64,000 nt of DNA from Steinernema hermaphroditum (Eukaryota > Nematoda > Chromadorea > Rhabditida > Steinernematidae). The DNA is taken from the NCBI GenBank assembly GCA_030435675.1, contig CM059624.1, forward strand, positions 14,532,769 through 14,596,768, read 5' to 3'. A program made the position numbers and the translations under genes. Each line of letters starts with the position of its first letter. Position 1 is the stretch's first letter. Shown here piece after piece: positions 47,374-57,735 of the stretch. Under the pieces are notes generated by a model that was given only the letters and a program-made list of their open reading frames with translations, ran no database searches and had not been told where the DNA came from.

Positions 47374-48273
47374 ATGAACTACCTACCTTTGACCTTTTAC
47401 GACGAAGTCATCCATCGACTCGACAAATATGACATCGGCGATCTCAAGCTCACCTCAGGGCGCTGGTCATCTATAGCCGAAGCTCATTACAACAGGCGTC
47501 GCGAACTAAATGTCCGTTTGAAAACGAACAGCGCATGCACTAAAGTCGGCGTCAAGCTTCGGTCTTTGGAAGGCGAAGTTCCTTTCAAGATAGACTTCAA
47601 GTACGACCGAATCAGATACATTCACTTTTCTGCAGTGGATTTCGATGACGCGCCGCTCAACGAGGAAGACGAAGCGAAGGAGCTAAACGAAACACTGGAA
47701 CAGTTTCGAACGAAAACACTGCCAATGATCCGGGCAGCTGCTAGTGACTGCATGTTGTCTGTAGATGAAATAACGCGCGACCAACACAAGCTGCTCGACA
47801 TCATATTTGATGGACTAAAGGAATGCCGTCGCCTGTTGCGCATCAGAATCGACAACTATGGAGAAAAGAGCCACGCGTTCATAAGACGCCACATCGAACT
47901 CCGTAATTTGGAAAGACTGAGTTTAGTGGGAAATACTACATGGCCAGCGGACTTCCAAGACTTGATCAAAGTCTTCGTGAAATCACCGCGATATAAGTCC
48001 CTTTTTATAGATCATTCCAATCTAACATTGGACTTCGACATGGTCGCTTATCTGTTCGGTCGCTTCGTCAATGGAGAACTGCCTTATTTTGATCTTACAG
48101 GACGTCCCTCATTTCCTTTGGATGATTTGATATCTCTCTACCCACAATTCCTGACCATTCCTGAAGACTGGCCCTCTCTAGAATCAACCGCCGTTTGGAA
48201 GGTACCCCTTAGAGAAAGCAATTTACAGGTCACAATTTGTGGCGAGCTAATACAGTTTGATATGGAATGGTGA
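47374..48273 (+). CDS. F-box-like family protein, member 2
   Basis: Intronless, 299 aa, first of four tandem copies on one strand. The F-box-like region is residues 1-45 (LPLTFYDEVIHRLDKYDI, then SGRWSSIAEAHYNRRREL). A variable stretch at 46-105 ends in acidic residues (NEEDEAKELNE). The conserved half follows: TKTLPMIRAAASDC (113-126), IIFDGLKECRRL (143-154), IRRHIELRNLERL (170-182), TWPADFQDLIKVFVKSP (189-205), LDFDMVAYLFGRFVNGELPYF (219-239), RPSFPLDDLISLYPQF (244-259). Alternating hydrophobic spacing in the second half suggests LRR-like strands, typical of substrate-binding regions; this is inference. The 3' flank has GGAATAAAGAAATTTG, also found after the 49680 and 51672 genes. Confidence 0.82.
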   Translation: MNYLPLTFYDEVIHRLDKYDIGDLKLTSGRWSSIAEAHYNRRRELNVRLKTNSACTKVGVKLRSLEGEVPFKIDFKYDRIRYIHFSAVDFDDAPLNEEDEAKELNETLEQFRTKTLPMIRAAASDCMLSVDEITRDQHKLLDIIFDGLKECRRLLRIRIDNYGEKSHAFIRRHIELRNLERLSLVGNTTWPADFQDLIKVFVKSPRYKSLFIDHSNLTLDFDMVAYLFGRFVNGELPYFDLTGRPSFPLDDLISLYPQFLTIPEDWPSLESTAVWKVPLRESNLQVTICGELIQFDMEW

Positions 48274-48490
48274 TATGGAATAAAGAAATTTGATAAAGAG
48301 AAATATCTACGCCAAATTGTAGTCTATTTTTCTCGACAACAGTGATCAATCACAGCGCGATGAGACCCAGAACTTGCTGTAGCACATTGAAGAAAGGCAG
48401 ATATTTCGTTTTATACAATCCACGCGAACTTGATCCCATGGTGAGACATTGCGAAAATTTGAGTGAAAAGTGTTAGTTCAGCTGTGATAA

Positions 48491-48536
48491 GATCAGCTCT
48501 GCGATGCATTGTTGCATTAAAAATTCGTCATATAAT
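48491..48536 (+). promoter_or_regulatory. conserved upstream module and TATA-like box of the 48592 gene
   Basis: Words in order: GATCAGCTCTGCGATGCAT, TGTTGCATTAAAAATTCG, TCATATAAT. TATAA starts at 48531, 61 bp before the ATG. It sits within a 318 bp intergenic gap after the previous paralogue. Confidence 0.75.
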
Positions 48537-48591
48537 CGCGAAATCTGAAGCGGCTTACGCTAAGCTAACGCTTTCAAACTTCTGATAAACT

Positions 48592-49467
48592 ATGAACACC
48601 GTACCTTTGAACTTTTACGACGAAGTCATCCATCGCCTCTCCAAAACCGACATTGAACGTCTTACTTTCTCCTCAGGACGCTGGTCATCTACAGCTGATA
48701 CTCATTACACGAAGCGTCGCGAACTAGATGTTTGGTTAGCATCGAACACCGAAGGCGCTAAAGTCGACGTCAAACTTTATTCTGGTCTGACAGAAGTTCC
48801 CTTCGGGATCGACTTAAAGTATGTCCAAATCAAGTGCATTTACATTTTTCGCGAAAGTAGCGACCAAATAGTGGGAGAAACACTGGAACACTTCCGAACG
48901 AAAACGCTGCCAATGATTCGGTTAATTGCAAATGACTTCCGATTGTATGCAGTTGGGAATAATTGTATGCGTCCCCATCCACAGAAACTATGCGACGCTC
49001 TCTTTGATGGGCTAATGGAATGCCGTGGCCTGTCGTGCATCAGAATCGGCAACCATGGAGAAAAGTGCCACGAGTTCATACGACGCCAGATCGAGCTCGG
49101 CAGTTTGAAAAGACTACGGTTATCGGGCTATACATGGCCAGCGAACGTCCAAGATTCGATCAAAGTCTTCGTGAAATCACCCAACTTTAGGCACCTTGAT
49201 ATAGACGATTCCAATCTGAGATTGGACATCGACATGGTGACTTGTGTATTCGATCGCTTCTTCAGTGGAGAACTGACTGATTCTGGTCTTAAAGGACAGT
49301 CGTCATTCCCCATAAACGACTTCAGATCTGTCTACCCACAACTCGTGGTCATTCCTGACGACTGGCCATCTCAAGGATCAACTGTTTTTTGGAAGATACC
49401 TCTTACAGAAAAGAAGGTACGGCTTATAGCTTTTTATGACCGGCACATAGATCTATTTGGTCGTTGA
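48592..49467 (+). CDS. F-box-like family protein, member 3
   Basis: Intronless, 291 aa. It starts MNTVPLNFYDEVIHRLSKTD, with SGRWSSTADTHYTKRREL closing the F-box-like region. It lacks the acidic insertion: KYVQIKCIYIFRE leads almost directly to VGETLEHFRTKTLPMIR. The conserved blocks are LFDGLMECRGLSCIRIGN, GEKCHEFIRRQIELGSLKRL, LDIDMVTCVFDRFFSGE and SFPINDFRSVYPQLVVIPDDWPS. The C-terminal ~20 residues (KVRLIAFYDRHIDLFGR) are unlike the other members. AATAAA near 49508 and CTGCGCCAAAT follow the stop, a reduced form of the 3' flank of members 2, 4 and 5. Confidence 0.82.
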   Translation: MNTVPLNFYDEVIHRLSKTDIERLTFSSGRWSSTADTHYTKRRELDVWLASNTEGAKVDVKLYSGLTEVPFGIDLKYVQIKCIYIFRESSDQIVGETLEHFRTKTLPMIRLIANDFRLYAVGNNCMRPHPQKLCDALFDGLMECRGLSCIRIGNHGEKCHEFIRRQIELGSLKRLRLSGYTWPANVQDSIKVFVKSPNFRHLDIDDSNLRLDIDMVTCVFDRFFSGELTDSGLKGQSSFPINDFRSVYPQLVVIPDDWPSQGSTVFWKIPLTEKKVRLIAFYDRHIDLFGR

Positions 49468-49586
49468 TTTATGCGGAATTTCCTCTATAACGTTTAATTT
49501 CTATTCAATAAATTCTGCGCCAAATGGCACAATACAACGCAATACCCAAAAGCTCAGAAGCTAGTAACCAACGACGTAAATTTCAG

Positions 49587-49640
49587 ATGCGATGCCACCA
49601 ACTTTGCGATGAATCTTTGCATTACAAATTCGCCATATAA
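49587..49640 (+). promoter_or_regulatory. conserved upstream module and TATA-like box of the 49680 gene
   Basis: Words in order: GATGCGATGCCACCAAC, TTTGCGATGAAT, TTTGCATTACAAATTCG, CCATATAAG. TATAA starts at 49636, 44 bp before the ATG. Confidence 0.75.
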
Positions 49641-49679
49641 GAGCGAAATTTCAAGAGTTTTTCTAACTGCTGATAAGCT

Positions 49680-50621
49680 ATGAACTACCTACCTCTGGAC
49701 TTCTACGATGAAGTCATCCAACGTCTCTCGGTATTCGCCATCGGACGTCTCAAGAACACCACAGGACGCTGGTCATCCGTAGCCGAAACCCATTTCAACA
49801 GACGTCGCCATCTGACGGTTGACTTGAAACCGAACAGCGAAGGCACCAAAGTCCGCGTCAAGCTTCACTCTGGCGTAACAGAAGTGCCCTTCGAGATAGA
49901 CCCCAAGTATGACCGACTCACGTTCATTGAGTCTTTTCAAGATGTGGATGAAGATGAGGAAGATGGGGAAGATGAATCAGTGAAAGATGGCGACGATGAA
50001 TTAGTGAAAGAAACACTGGAGCATTTCCGAACGAAAACGCTGCCAATAATTCGGTCCGTTGCTAGTGACTGCACATTGCATGTAAGTGAGATTGCTCGCA
50101 ATCCACACAACCTATGCGACGCTCTCTTTGACGGACTGAAGGAATGCCGTGGCCTGTCGATCATCTGGATCGACAACTATGGAGAAAAGTGCCAGGAGTT
50201 CATAAGACGCCAGATCGAACTCGGTGGTTTGCAAAGACTACGCTTATTGGGAAACACTACTTTTGGTCAGGATTTGGACAGAAATTGGCCAGCGGACTTC
50301 CAAGACTCAATAAAAGTCTTCGTCAAATCACCAAGATTTTTGGAACTTGATATACGGGACGCCGATCTGACATTGGACTTCGACGTCGTTTCCTGCGTGT
50401 TCGATCGCGTCTTCAATGGAGAACTGACTTATTTTGATCTTAAAGGAAGTCCTTCATTTCCCTTGGATGATCTGAGATCTCTCTACCCACAATTCGCGGT
50501 CATTCCTGACAACTGGCCCTCTCAAGAATCAACCGCCGTTTGGAAGGCACCCCATAGAGAAAGGAAGATAAATCTCACAGTTTGTTACGAAGAAATAGAG
50601 ATAGCTGTCTTTGATTCATAA
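49680..50621 (+). CDS. F-box-like family protein, member 4
   Basis: Intronless, 313 aa, the longest member. It starts MNYLPLDFYDEVIQRL. After KYDRLTFIESF it carries a strongly acidic insertion (VDEDEEDGEDES, then DGDDELVKE). Only this gene and 51672 have an added segment in the LRR-like half, TTFGQDLDRNW, where the others read TTWPADF. From roughly SVASDCTLHVSE to the end it is almost identical to 51672, while the first ~115 residues clearly differ. This mosaic points to recent gene conversion or unequal exchange. The 3' flank matches that of 51672 for hundreds of bases. Function as for the family: putative SCF adaptor, unproven. Confidence 0.82.
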   Translation: MNYLPLDFYDEVIQRLSVFAIGRLKNTTGRWSSVAETHFNRRRHLTVDLKPNSEGTKVRVKLHSGVTEVPFEIDPKYDRLTFIESFQDVDEDEEDGEDESVKDGDDELVKETLEHFRTKTLPIIRSVASDCTLHVSEIARNPHNLCDALFDGLKECRGLSIIWIDNYGEKCQEFIRRQIELGGLQRLRLLGNTTFGQDLDRNWPADFQDSIKVFVKSPRFLELDIRDADLTLDFDVVSCVFDRVFNGELTYFDLKGSPSFPLDDLRSLYPQFAVIPDNWPSQESTAVWKAPHRERKINLTVCYEEIEIAVFDS

Positions 50622-51305
50622 GATATGGAATAAAGAAATTTGTTGAAGAGAAATATCAGCGCCAAATCACACATCAGATCGCTATACCTACCGGTCTGCC
50701 GCAACTAACTCAATAAATAAAAGCATATTTTGCAAGAAGCTGTGAAACTCATTGTCTTAGTGAACATAAAATTATATTGTAGTTCATCCATGTAGCATCG
50801 AAATTCTTCCACAAAGTTCATCTCTATTTTATAAACTCTGCCACAGTTAGGCATAACAGAACCAAATTCCTAGTCCTTCAACAACTACAGTTAATTGTTT
50901 GTTTATTTTGTGAAAATTACAAAGCCTATTTTAGCATACTTATAGCATACAAACGTATTTTCCTCGACCTCATTATCAAAAAACCATATAACTAATGATC
51001 TGCTTGTCTTCCGGGCCAGACCTGGTCAAGAACTGTCTTTCACGTTTTCCTCACAGAATGAAATAATTAGGCAAATTCAAAATTGTTTAGCACAAAACGA
51101 AAAGTAAAACGTATTGATGCAGCTCTATAAGATACACGCCATCCCCGGTTTCCAAAGTTGATCTAACCACTAATAAAGAAAATAACTTGGACTAAATCTT
51201 ATCTTTCCACATTGCAAATCGAACAGTATTGTCGTTCCCAAGAGCTCGGCAAAAGAAAACAAAAAAAAAGCACTGTTAAGCCGCGTGAGCCGAAGACTCC
51301 CGTGA
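50622..51305 (+). repeat. 3' flank of member 4, duplicated after member 5
   Basis: Contains GGAATAAAGAAATTTG, TACCTACCGGTCTGCCGCAA, CTTCCGGGCCAGACCTGG and GCCGCGTGAGCCGAAGACTC. All recur in the same order at 52605-53070. Roughly 215 bp around 50760-50950 are extra in this copy. The CTTCCGGG-CAGA block also occurs at 18717, after the broken family member. Confidence 0.75.
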
Positions 51306-51365
51306 GAACATATCCACAATAATTCGAACATGCCAAAATCGAGCAGTTATTGACGTTCGACTTTT

Positions 51366-51655
51366 CTCACCATTCCAGCGGTTTTCCGAGCTCTGATCAA
51401 ACGCTTCTGTGTTGGTTGGCGGACCGTGGATTGGAAATGGTTCGAAGAAAACGGAGAACATGCGGGAGGGGCATCAGAGCATACAGTCTACGGACATAAT
51501 CAATCACCCATGCGGACGCACTAATCTGATTCCAGAATGAAACAGTGCGAAAACAGACGAAAAATATTTTAGACATGATGGCATTGCTTTGCGGCTTTGT
51601 GATGCTTTGTTGCATTAAAAATTCGGTATATAAGCGAAAATCTCAAGAGGTTTTC
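51366..51655 (+). promoter_or_regulatory. upstream flank and TATA module of the 51672 gene
   Basis: From CACCATTCCAGCG to the TATA box this segment is homologous to 47055-47345 upstream of member 2; for example ATAATCAATCACCCAT and CACTAATCTGATTCCAGA occur in both. The proximal words are TTTGTGATGC, TTTGTTGCATTAAAAATTCG and TATATAA at 51627, 45 bp before the ATG. Confidence 0.75.
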
Positions 51656-51671
51656 CAACTGCTGATAAGCT

Positions 51672-52604
51672 ATGAACTACCTACCTTTGACCTTTTACGA
51701 CGAAATCATGCATCGACTCTCCAGAACTGACGTTGGACGTCTCATGTACACCTCAGGACGCTGGTCATCTATAGCCAAAACTCATTTCAACAGGCGTCGC
51801 GAGCTGAACGCTACATTGAGATCGAACAGGAATGGCACTAAAGTCGGCGTCGAGTTTTTCCGTATTATAGGAAAAGTGCCTTTTGAGATAGACTCCAAGT
51901 ACGACCGAATCAGGTGCATCGAGTTTAGTCCACCGTATGACGGCGACGATGACGATGAGGAACTCAACGAGGAAGACGAAGCAGTGAACGAAACACTGGA
52001 CCATTTCCAAACGAAAACGCTGCCAATAATTCGATCCGTTGCTAGTGACTGCACATTGCATGTAAGTGAGACTGCGTCCGACTCACAACAGAAACTATGC
52101 GACATCATCTTTGATGGACTAAAGGAATGCCGCGGCCTGTCGGAGATCATAGTCGATAACTATGGAGAAACGTGCCAGGAGTTCATAAGACGCCAGATCG
52201 AACTCGGCAGCTTGAAAAGACTGACCTTATTGGGAAACACTACTTTTGGTCAGGATTTGGACAGAAATTGGCCAATGGACTTCCAAGACTCAATCAAAGT
52301 CTTCGTCAAATCACCAAGATTTTTGGAACTTGATATACGGGACGCCGATCTGACATTGGACTTCGACGTCGTTTCCTGCGTGTTCGATCGCGTCTTCAAT
52401 GGAGAACTGACTTATTTTGATCTTAAAGGAAGTCCTTCATTTCCCTTGGATGATCTGAGATCTCTCTACCCACAATTCGCGGTCATTCCTGACAACTGGC
52501 CCTCTCAAGAATCAACCGCCGTTTGGAAGGCACCCCATAGAGAAAGGAAGATAAATATCACAGTTTGTTACCAAGAAATAAAGATAGCTGTCTTTGATTC
52601 ATAA
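51672..52604 (+). CDS. F-box-like family protein, member 5
   Basis: Intronless, 310 aa. It starts MNYLPLTFYDEIMHRLSRTD, with SGRWSSIAKTHFNRRREL closing the F-box-like part. An acidic insertion (YDGDDDDEELNEEDEA) follows KYDRIRCIEF. The second half is nearly the same as member 4, with the shared TTFGQDLDRNW insertion and the blocks ADLTLDFDVVSCVFDRVF and SPSFPLDDLRSLYPQFAVIP. The C-terminus differs at only a few positions (NITVCYQEIKIAVFDS against NLTVCYEEIEIAVFDS). The upstream flank is instead most like that of member 2, so this gene combines pieces of two lineages. Confidence 0.82.
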   Translation: MNYLPLTFYDEIMHRLSRTDVGRLMYTSGRWSSIAKTHFNRRRELNATLRSNRNGTKVGVEFFRIIGKVPFEIDSKYDRIRCIEFSPPYDGDDDDEELNEEDEAVNETLDHFQTKTLPIIRSVASDCTLHVSETASDSQQKLCDIIFDGLKECRGLSEIIVDNYGETCQEFIRRQIELGSLKRLTLLGNTTFGQDLDRNWPMDFQDSIKVFVKSPRFLELDIRDADLTLDFDVVSCVFDRVFNGELTYFDLKGSPSFPLDDLRSLYPQFAVIPDNWPSQESTAVWKAPHRERKINITVCYQEIKIAVFDS

Positions 52605-53075
52605 GATATGGAATAAAGAAATTTGTTGAAGAGAAATATCTGCGCCAAATCATACAGATCGCAATACCTACCGGTCTGCCGCAACTAACTCAAGCAATAT
52701 GTTTATTTTATAGTAAAAAGTACAAATAAAAATAAATAAAAGCATATTTTGCAAGAAACTGTGAAGCGCATTGTCAAGGGAAAGCTAGTAACAAATGACC
52801 TTCTTGTCTTCCGGGCCAGACCTGGCCACGAGCTATGTTTCACTTGTTGCTCACACATGGAGTATAATAATTAGACAAATTCCTTCAGAACTCTTAACCG
52901 CAAAACGGAATAGATAAACGTCACCCGCTGATCGAAACGATAAATCAAGAAAATAACTTTCCGATGACTAAATCTTAGTTCTCCACATTGCGAACCGAAC
53001 ATCATTGTCGTTCCCAGGAGCTCAGCAAAAGAAAAAACACCGTTAAACCGCGTGAGCCGAAGACTCCCGGCAGAT
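52605..53075 (+). repeat. second copy of the duplicated 3' flank
   Basis: Matches 50622-51305 as listed there, with an internal deletion of about 215 bp. Similarity stops at about 53075, right at the edge of a GC-rich segment, marking one end of the duplicated unit. Confidence 0.75.
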
Positions 53076-53079
53076 CACA

Positions 53080-53335
53080 TCCGCAGCATCTGGCAGCCGG
53101 CGAACGAAAGGCGGAAGACGACAGGCTGTGTGGTACAGTCGACGACTGCGGCGAAGGCCATAAAAACACGCGACAATGAATATTCAAATGCAGGGCCCTC
53201 TGCGACGACGGCATGGGGTGATAAGCGGCGAAGCGGGGTCCTTCGGTGCGAAAGAAAACAAAGTGGCCCGTATTATGCGACGCCGCCGGCGCATTTGCAT
53301 ATCCGCCCCGCACGGGACAATCAAAGCAACACAGA
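53080..53335. promoter_or_regulatory. GC-rich segment with a POU-type octamer
   Basis: Composition changes abruptly at 53080. The segment holds GCGCATTTGCATATCC (octamer ATTTGCAT near 53292) and TATTATGCG. ORFs on both strands are arginine-rich shadows. A regulatory role is inferred from motif and composition only. Confidence 0.25.
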
Positions 53336-54789
53336 TAATAGAAATAAAAGTGACAAAAGTGCATTTGCGGACTTCCATTCACTTCCGAGTAAGAGACTGT
53401 GGGGTACGGATCCTTCAGAATCTTACATGAAAGCAAAACGTTACAAAATTAAATCACAGGTACATAACCCCACCCACGAAATTAAAAAAGGTCCCTATTT
53501 ATGACTTTTATAGATGAATGATTTTTATAAAATGATTTAAAAAATGATAGAATGATTTTTTTTTTTCAATCACCGATGCATGTGCAAAAATGTAAATGTC
53601 CAAGCATTTTCTCAATCATCTTATATGCCAAAAGCTTATAAAACATCGTGCAAACAAAATATTTGCTCACTTGTACTCAAGAATTCAGCTAAGGTGAAAC
53701 GCACTGATATAAATATCGTGAAATTTCGAAATCGGTTTATCGCTTATATTTAAAAAATGTCTTGAAGTGCTTGCGTCCTTAACAACATTCGTAGGCGCTC
53801 AAGGACTAAATAAACAAGTGAAATATAACAGCTTGTATATTTCCTTATTTCACTTATTTACTTATTTTAATTACGCATTGTCAAAATAACACATTCATGT
53901 TGTACGGCTGCCAGACGTGTGTGTTAACGAGGACCGCCTGGAAGCGACCTACATCTGCCTAAAAGGAACGAAAATGCAAAAAGAAATTTGGAATTCAACG
54001 ATAACTACCGACAACAAAAATACAAAATAACAAAATAAAGTTATTAAAGTTATCAAGTAAGAAACGCCTATCAAGTATGAACACGCAGGTATACTTTTAA
54101 AATGCGGATGCATTTATAATAACAACATAACGAGATAAAGATCTTATGGCTTTTGTCTCGTCAAAAATTGCCTTTAAACAGTATATGGAATATGTAAAAA
54201 TATATACTATACAACAGCGATACATTTGTGTATAAACACATTGTAAACTTAAAACAAAAAGGTTACATTATCCACCTACAATAGACCTTCAAAAAATAGC
54301 GCCATAAAAATAAGTCCGCAGTAGTCAAAAATGTATGAGTACGTCCAATTTGAAAAAGAGAATCGTACACTAAGCGACGGCCTGCATAGCTTCACAACTT
54401 TACAATTATGAAGATATTTGAACTATTGCATCGTTGTTGAAGTCAAAAATCTATGCATACGTTCATAATAGGCAAATAAATAAGTAGACAAGCAAAAATG
54501 TAGCTTTTAGATTTTGTCCACTATACGTATCCGAATATCGTTCAATAGGAATAAAATACAGAAGAAATAAACTTATTGTTATAAATATTTAAGAGGTATT
54601 ATATTTCGGGTATGAGGTGTAAGAAAATACGATCCTAAATGCATAATCCAAATAAAAAATTAAAAAATGACACACGACGTTCATCGAAAAACAATAGCGT
54701 CGAACGTTGCAAGCAGCAGCATCACAACAACATCATCATACGAAAGCCGCGGACGCAACACCTCCACAGCGCCAATCATCCAAATAGGA
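53336..54789. other. no gene; very AT-rich
   Basis: Nothing coding. Many A/T homopolymers, including a T-rich run near 53558. Confidence 0.5.
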
Positions 54790-55460
54790 CCTAATGACTC
54801 GGGCCACCGGCGACGAAGCCTTGCCCTCGCCACTGACCCCGCGCCACCCGCACCATCATCGGAAGCCGGAGATTATAGACATCGCGGCGACGGCCGAACT
54901 GCTCGAGTGGTTCCGCCGCCGCCTCGCCACGGGTGGCACATCACGAACACGACGACCGCCGGCGCAAGACATTAAGTTTTGGCTGAGGGCCGCGGCGCCG
55001 CTGGCCAGTCGGCCAGTTTGGCGCGAAAAAGCGCGCGGCGCCGGCGGACAAGGGGCGCCGTGCGCGACTCCAGAGGATCGATAAAGCGGCGGCGGCGACG
55101 ACGGCGATGGCGATGGAGCCCAGTTGGAGTTGAGCCGGGCGATACTTCGCCGTCTTCTTCCTTCTTGAGGACAGCCGCACGGACGCGGCGCTCTGTCCAA
55201 ATAAATAAATAAATACAAATTGAGTTGAGTCCGATGTTCCCTGTTGGGCTGGGCCCGGTTGCCGACCGGCCGGCCGAACGACTCTATCCGCATCAGCGGC
55301 TGGCGGATAGGTTTAGGTTCTCCCAACGGCTCACGTTTGACGTCAACCCGTGTGTGCGCCCGGGAAATGTAATTGGAATTTGGCTCCACTCCGCTCCACG
55401 GCGGCAAATCGATCGATCGGCGGCGTGCGTTTGCATTTGATAAACGCATTAAACGAGACA
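54790..55460. promoter_or_regulatory. GC-rich island with a CRE-type palindrome
   Basis: About 0.65 kb of GC-rich sequence between AT-rich regions. It has a perfect TGACGTCA at 55338-55345 and an (AAAT)n stretch near 55200. Open frames on both strands are low-complexity (Arg, Pro, Ala) and lack splice or start support, so I do not call a gene. Confidence 0.25.
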
Positions 55461-57005
55461 GATAGCGGGCCGAAGAAAGTGCCACTGTTAAAAAGTTTAT
55501 CGCATTTGGGCCGACACAGGAGTTGCTGATAGCGGCTGCTGCACTTTTGAAATAGCGCGCATAGTCTGATTTGGCTTTTTAATCGAGTTTGACTTATTGA
55601 GTTGTGTGGCGAAAAGGTCAAGGAAGCGAACGGAAACGGCGTTCCAGTGAGAAACCGATGGCACGCAGCTTAGAGATTACGATATTTTGCAGGACCTTTG
55701 ATCAAGTAAGCTTATGAACTGGTGACCCTAACATTGAAAATAACAAAAATTTGGACAGAAAATACAGGATTTAGATGTGTTCGGGTTCAAAAACAGCATA
55801 GCTTCAGAGCTCCTTTTGGCTAGTTATCTATTTTAAAGCACAAGTTTGCTAGATCGAGACTGACACACGAACTTTTGTGAGGAAAACGATATGAATTTAG
55901 ATAGAACAGAACATATTATAGCAAAAAAAGCTATTCGAGTATATATATACAGCCTGAGAGCGGACTCAATCGTACTACGGTGCTGTTGTGATCACAAAAA
56001 GGCCAAATATGACGCGGATCGAGTCCGAAATCCAAGCGAGAAAACACATCGAATCCGAGTCTCGATTCCGGACCCGTTTCCGGAATCGTCAACATCACTA
56101 CTTCCGAGTCGCCGGTTCTGTAAAGGGCACGGTACCAGAGTAAAGCACGGCGAACACATCATTTGACACGGGCATCCGGGAGGCAAAGAGGTGATTCCGG
56201 TAAGCGTACCTTCCGGTAAGTCTGACAGTGGAGTACAACGAAAGAGATGGAGTCCCACCATCAGAAAAAAAACGGAATTTGCGCGTAATGACGCAAGTTC
56301 CGGGTTTCATGGATGCTTCGGCTTCGGCTGGCGACGCATGAAAAAGTGAACGAACTACCGGTCTGATCACCACAAACGAACTGAACACAAAAGTGATAAA
56401 CGACGGTAAATGAGTAGGGACAAAGGACCGCTTGTGCCCATCTCTGGCTAGTAAGAAATGTTTGCACATACAGGTGAATGCACAATACGTTATATGGCAG
56501 TATGAAAGAGTAACGGTCTTCATATGAGCAAATAAACGTCCCATAACGATTACGTTAAATGATGATGAAATATGTCCACTTGCATGCCAACTTTCGACAG
56601 TGCACATTCTACGGATCCCTTGGTCAGGGCAACAAGGATTTTAAGGCTGGAAGGTTTATCGGGATAGCTTTGATTAAAATGGTCTTATTATTTTCAGATC
56701 TCTTTTCATTAATCACGACTGTGGGAATATTTCTGAAAATTTTTGATAATTACATAAAAAAACACGGCATCGTGGGAGATGTCAGTTCATCTGTCGCCCT
56801 ATGATAGCACACAGACAACTGTTCGGGAAAAGCAGGAGGGCCGAACACAATAAAACAGCTAATTCGACAGCAAGAATGCGGATTTACGACTGTGCGTCAT
56901 CGATTACGCGGATGCAAGAGAACAACAAAAGCTCCTTGGAATATGTCAGGTCTAGTACAGAAGGATATCCATAGGTACCATGCCGTACATTGATGGGACA
57001 ACTTC
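55461..57005. other. no gene supported
   Basis: The minus-strand frame at 56098-56607 (169 codons) is Ser/His-rich without a domain I recognise. GATTCCGGACCCGTTTCCGG near 56065 is a small imperfect palindrome with a relative near 26795. Confidence 0.45.
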
Positions 57006-57358
57006 CACTCACAAGGAAAGGTCCCAAACTGTCCCACGCCGATTCGGCTGAAATTTGGCATAGAGGTTGGCATGTCAGAGTGTAGCAATATCTGATAGGT
57101 TTCATCAGTGAATGGCCTCACAAAACCTCAAAGAAATGGTCAAGAAACTGATAAAACCACCGTATCTTTTGTGAACATCAGGGACATCGTGTTAGGACCT
57201 TGCAACTACAGAGGACAAAATCAACTATGATGTATAGCTTAAACCCGCCATTCACCGATGAAACCTATCAGGTTCTGCTACACTCTGACTTGACATCCTC
57301 CACGCCAACTTTCAGCCGAATCGGCGTGGGACAGTTTGGGATCTTTCCTTGTCAGTAT
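57006..57358. repeat. snap-back repeat: two inverted ~110 bp copies with a 130 bp spacer
   Basis: 57006-57115 and 57246-57358 are reverse complements of one repeat. Its core reads AAGGTCCCAAACTGTCCCAC then GCCGATTCGGCTGAAA, continuing into TCTGATAGGTTTCATC. A third copy is at 59205-59345, and shorter relatives occur at 17715, 28680 and 37065. The paired arrangement may be a foldback element. Confidence 0.75.
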
Positions 57359-57735
57359 TCCACTGCGACGTTGTACCCTGCGCTGAAGAGCGAAAAGAAG
57401 TAAGTCCAGAACCGTCTTAATTTACGACTCACCATTTGAAAGCATACGAGCCTCTTTGCGCTCTTCTTGCGCGCACGGTCCACGTTTTGAGAAGATTGCC
57501 TGGTTACCAGAACTTATGAGGCAGCCAAGTGCTCTGACAGAGCAACAGCACCCCACCGGCGACTGAGGATCTGACCGATCGCCACCGACAGAAATAAAAG
57601 GCACTCGTATTCCTACGGACCACGCAAATCTAGGTGGACTTGGATTTCTAGACGTTGCTGGATCACGGTATTTTCTTCGTCACAAGCCATTTTTGGGGCA
57701 AACCAACTGCTACTGTGAGACAACCGCGATTGTTT

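Noticed and set aside
54667..55485. 209-codon minus-strand and shorter plus-strand ORFs
   Set aside because: Low-complexity Arg/Pro/Ser/Ala on both strands; no homologous domain seen.
56098..56607. 169-codon minus-strand ORF
   Set aside because: No domain, no paralogue in the window, and repeat-like sequence on its 5' side.
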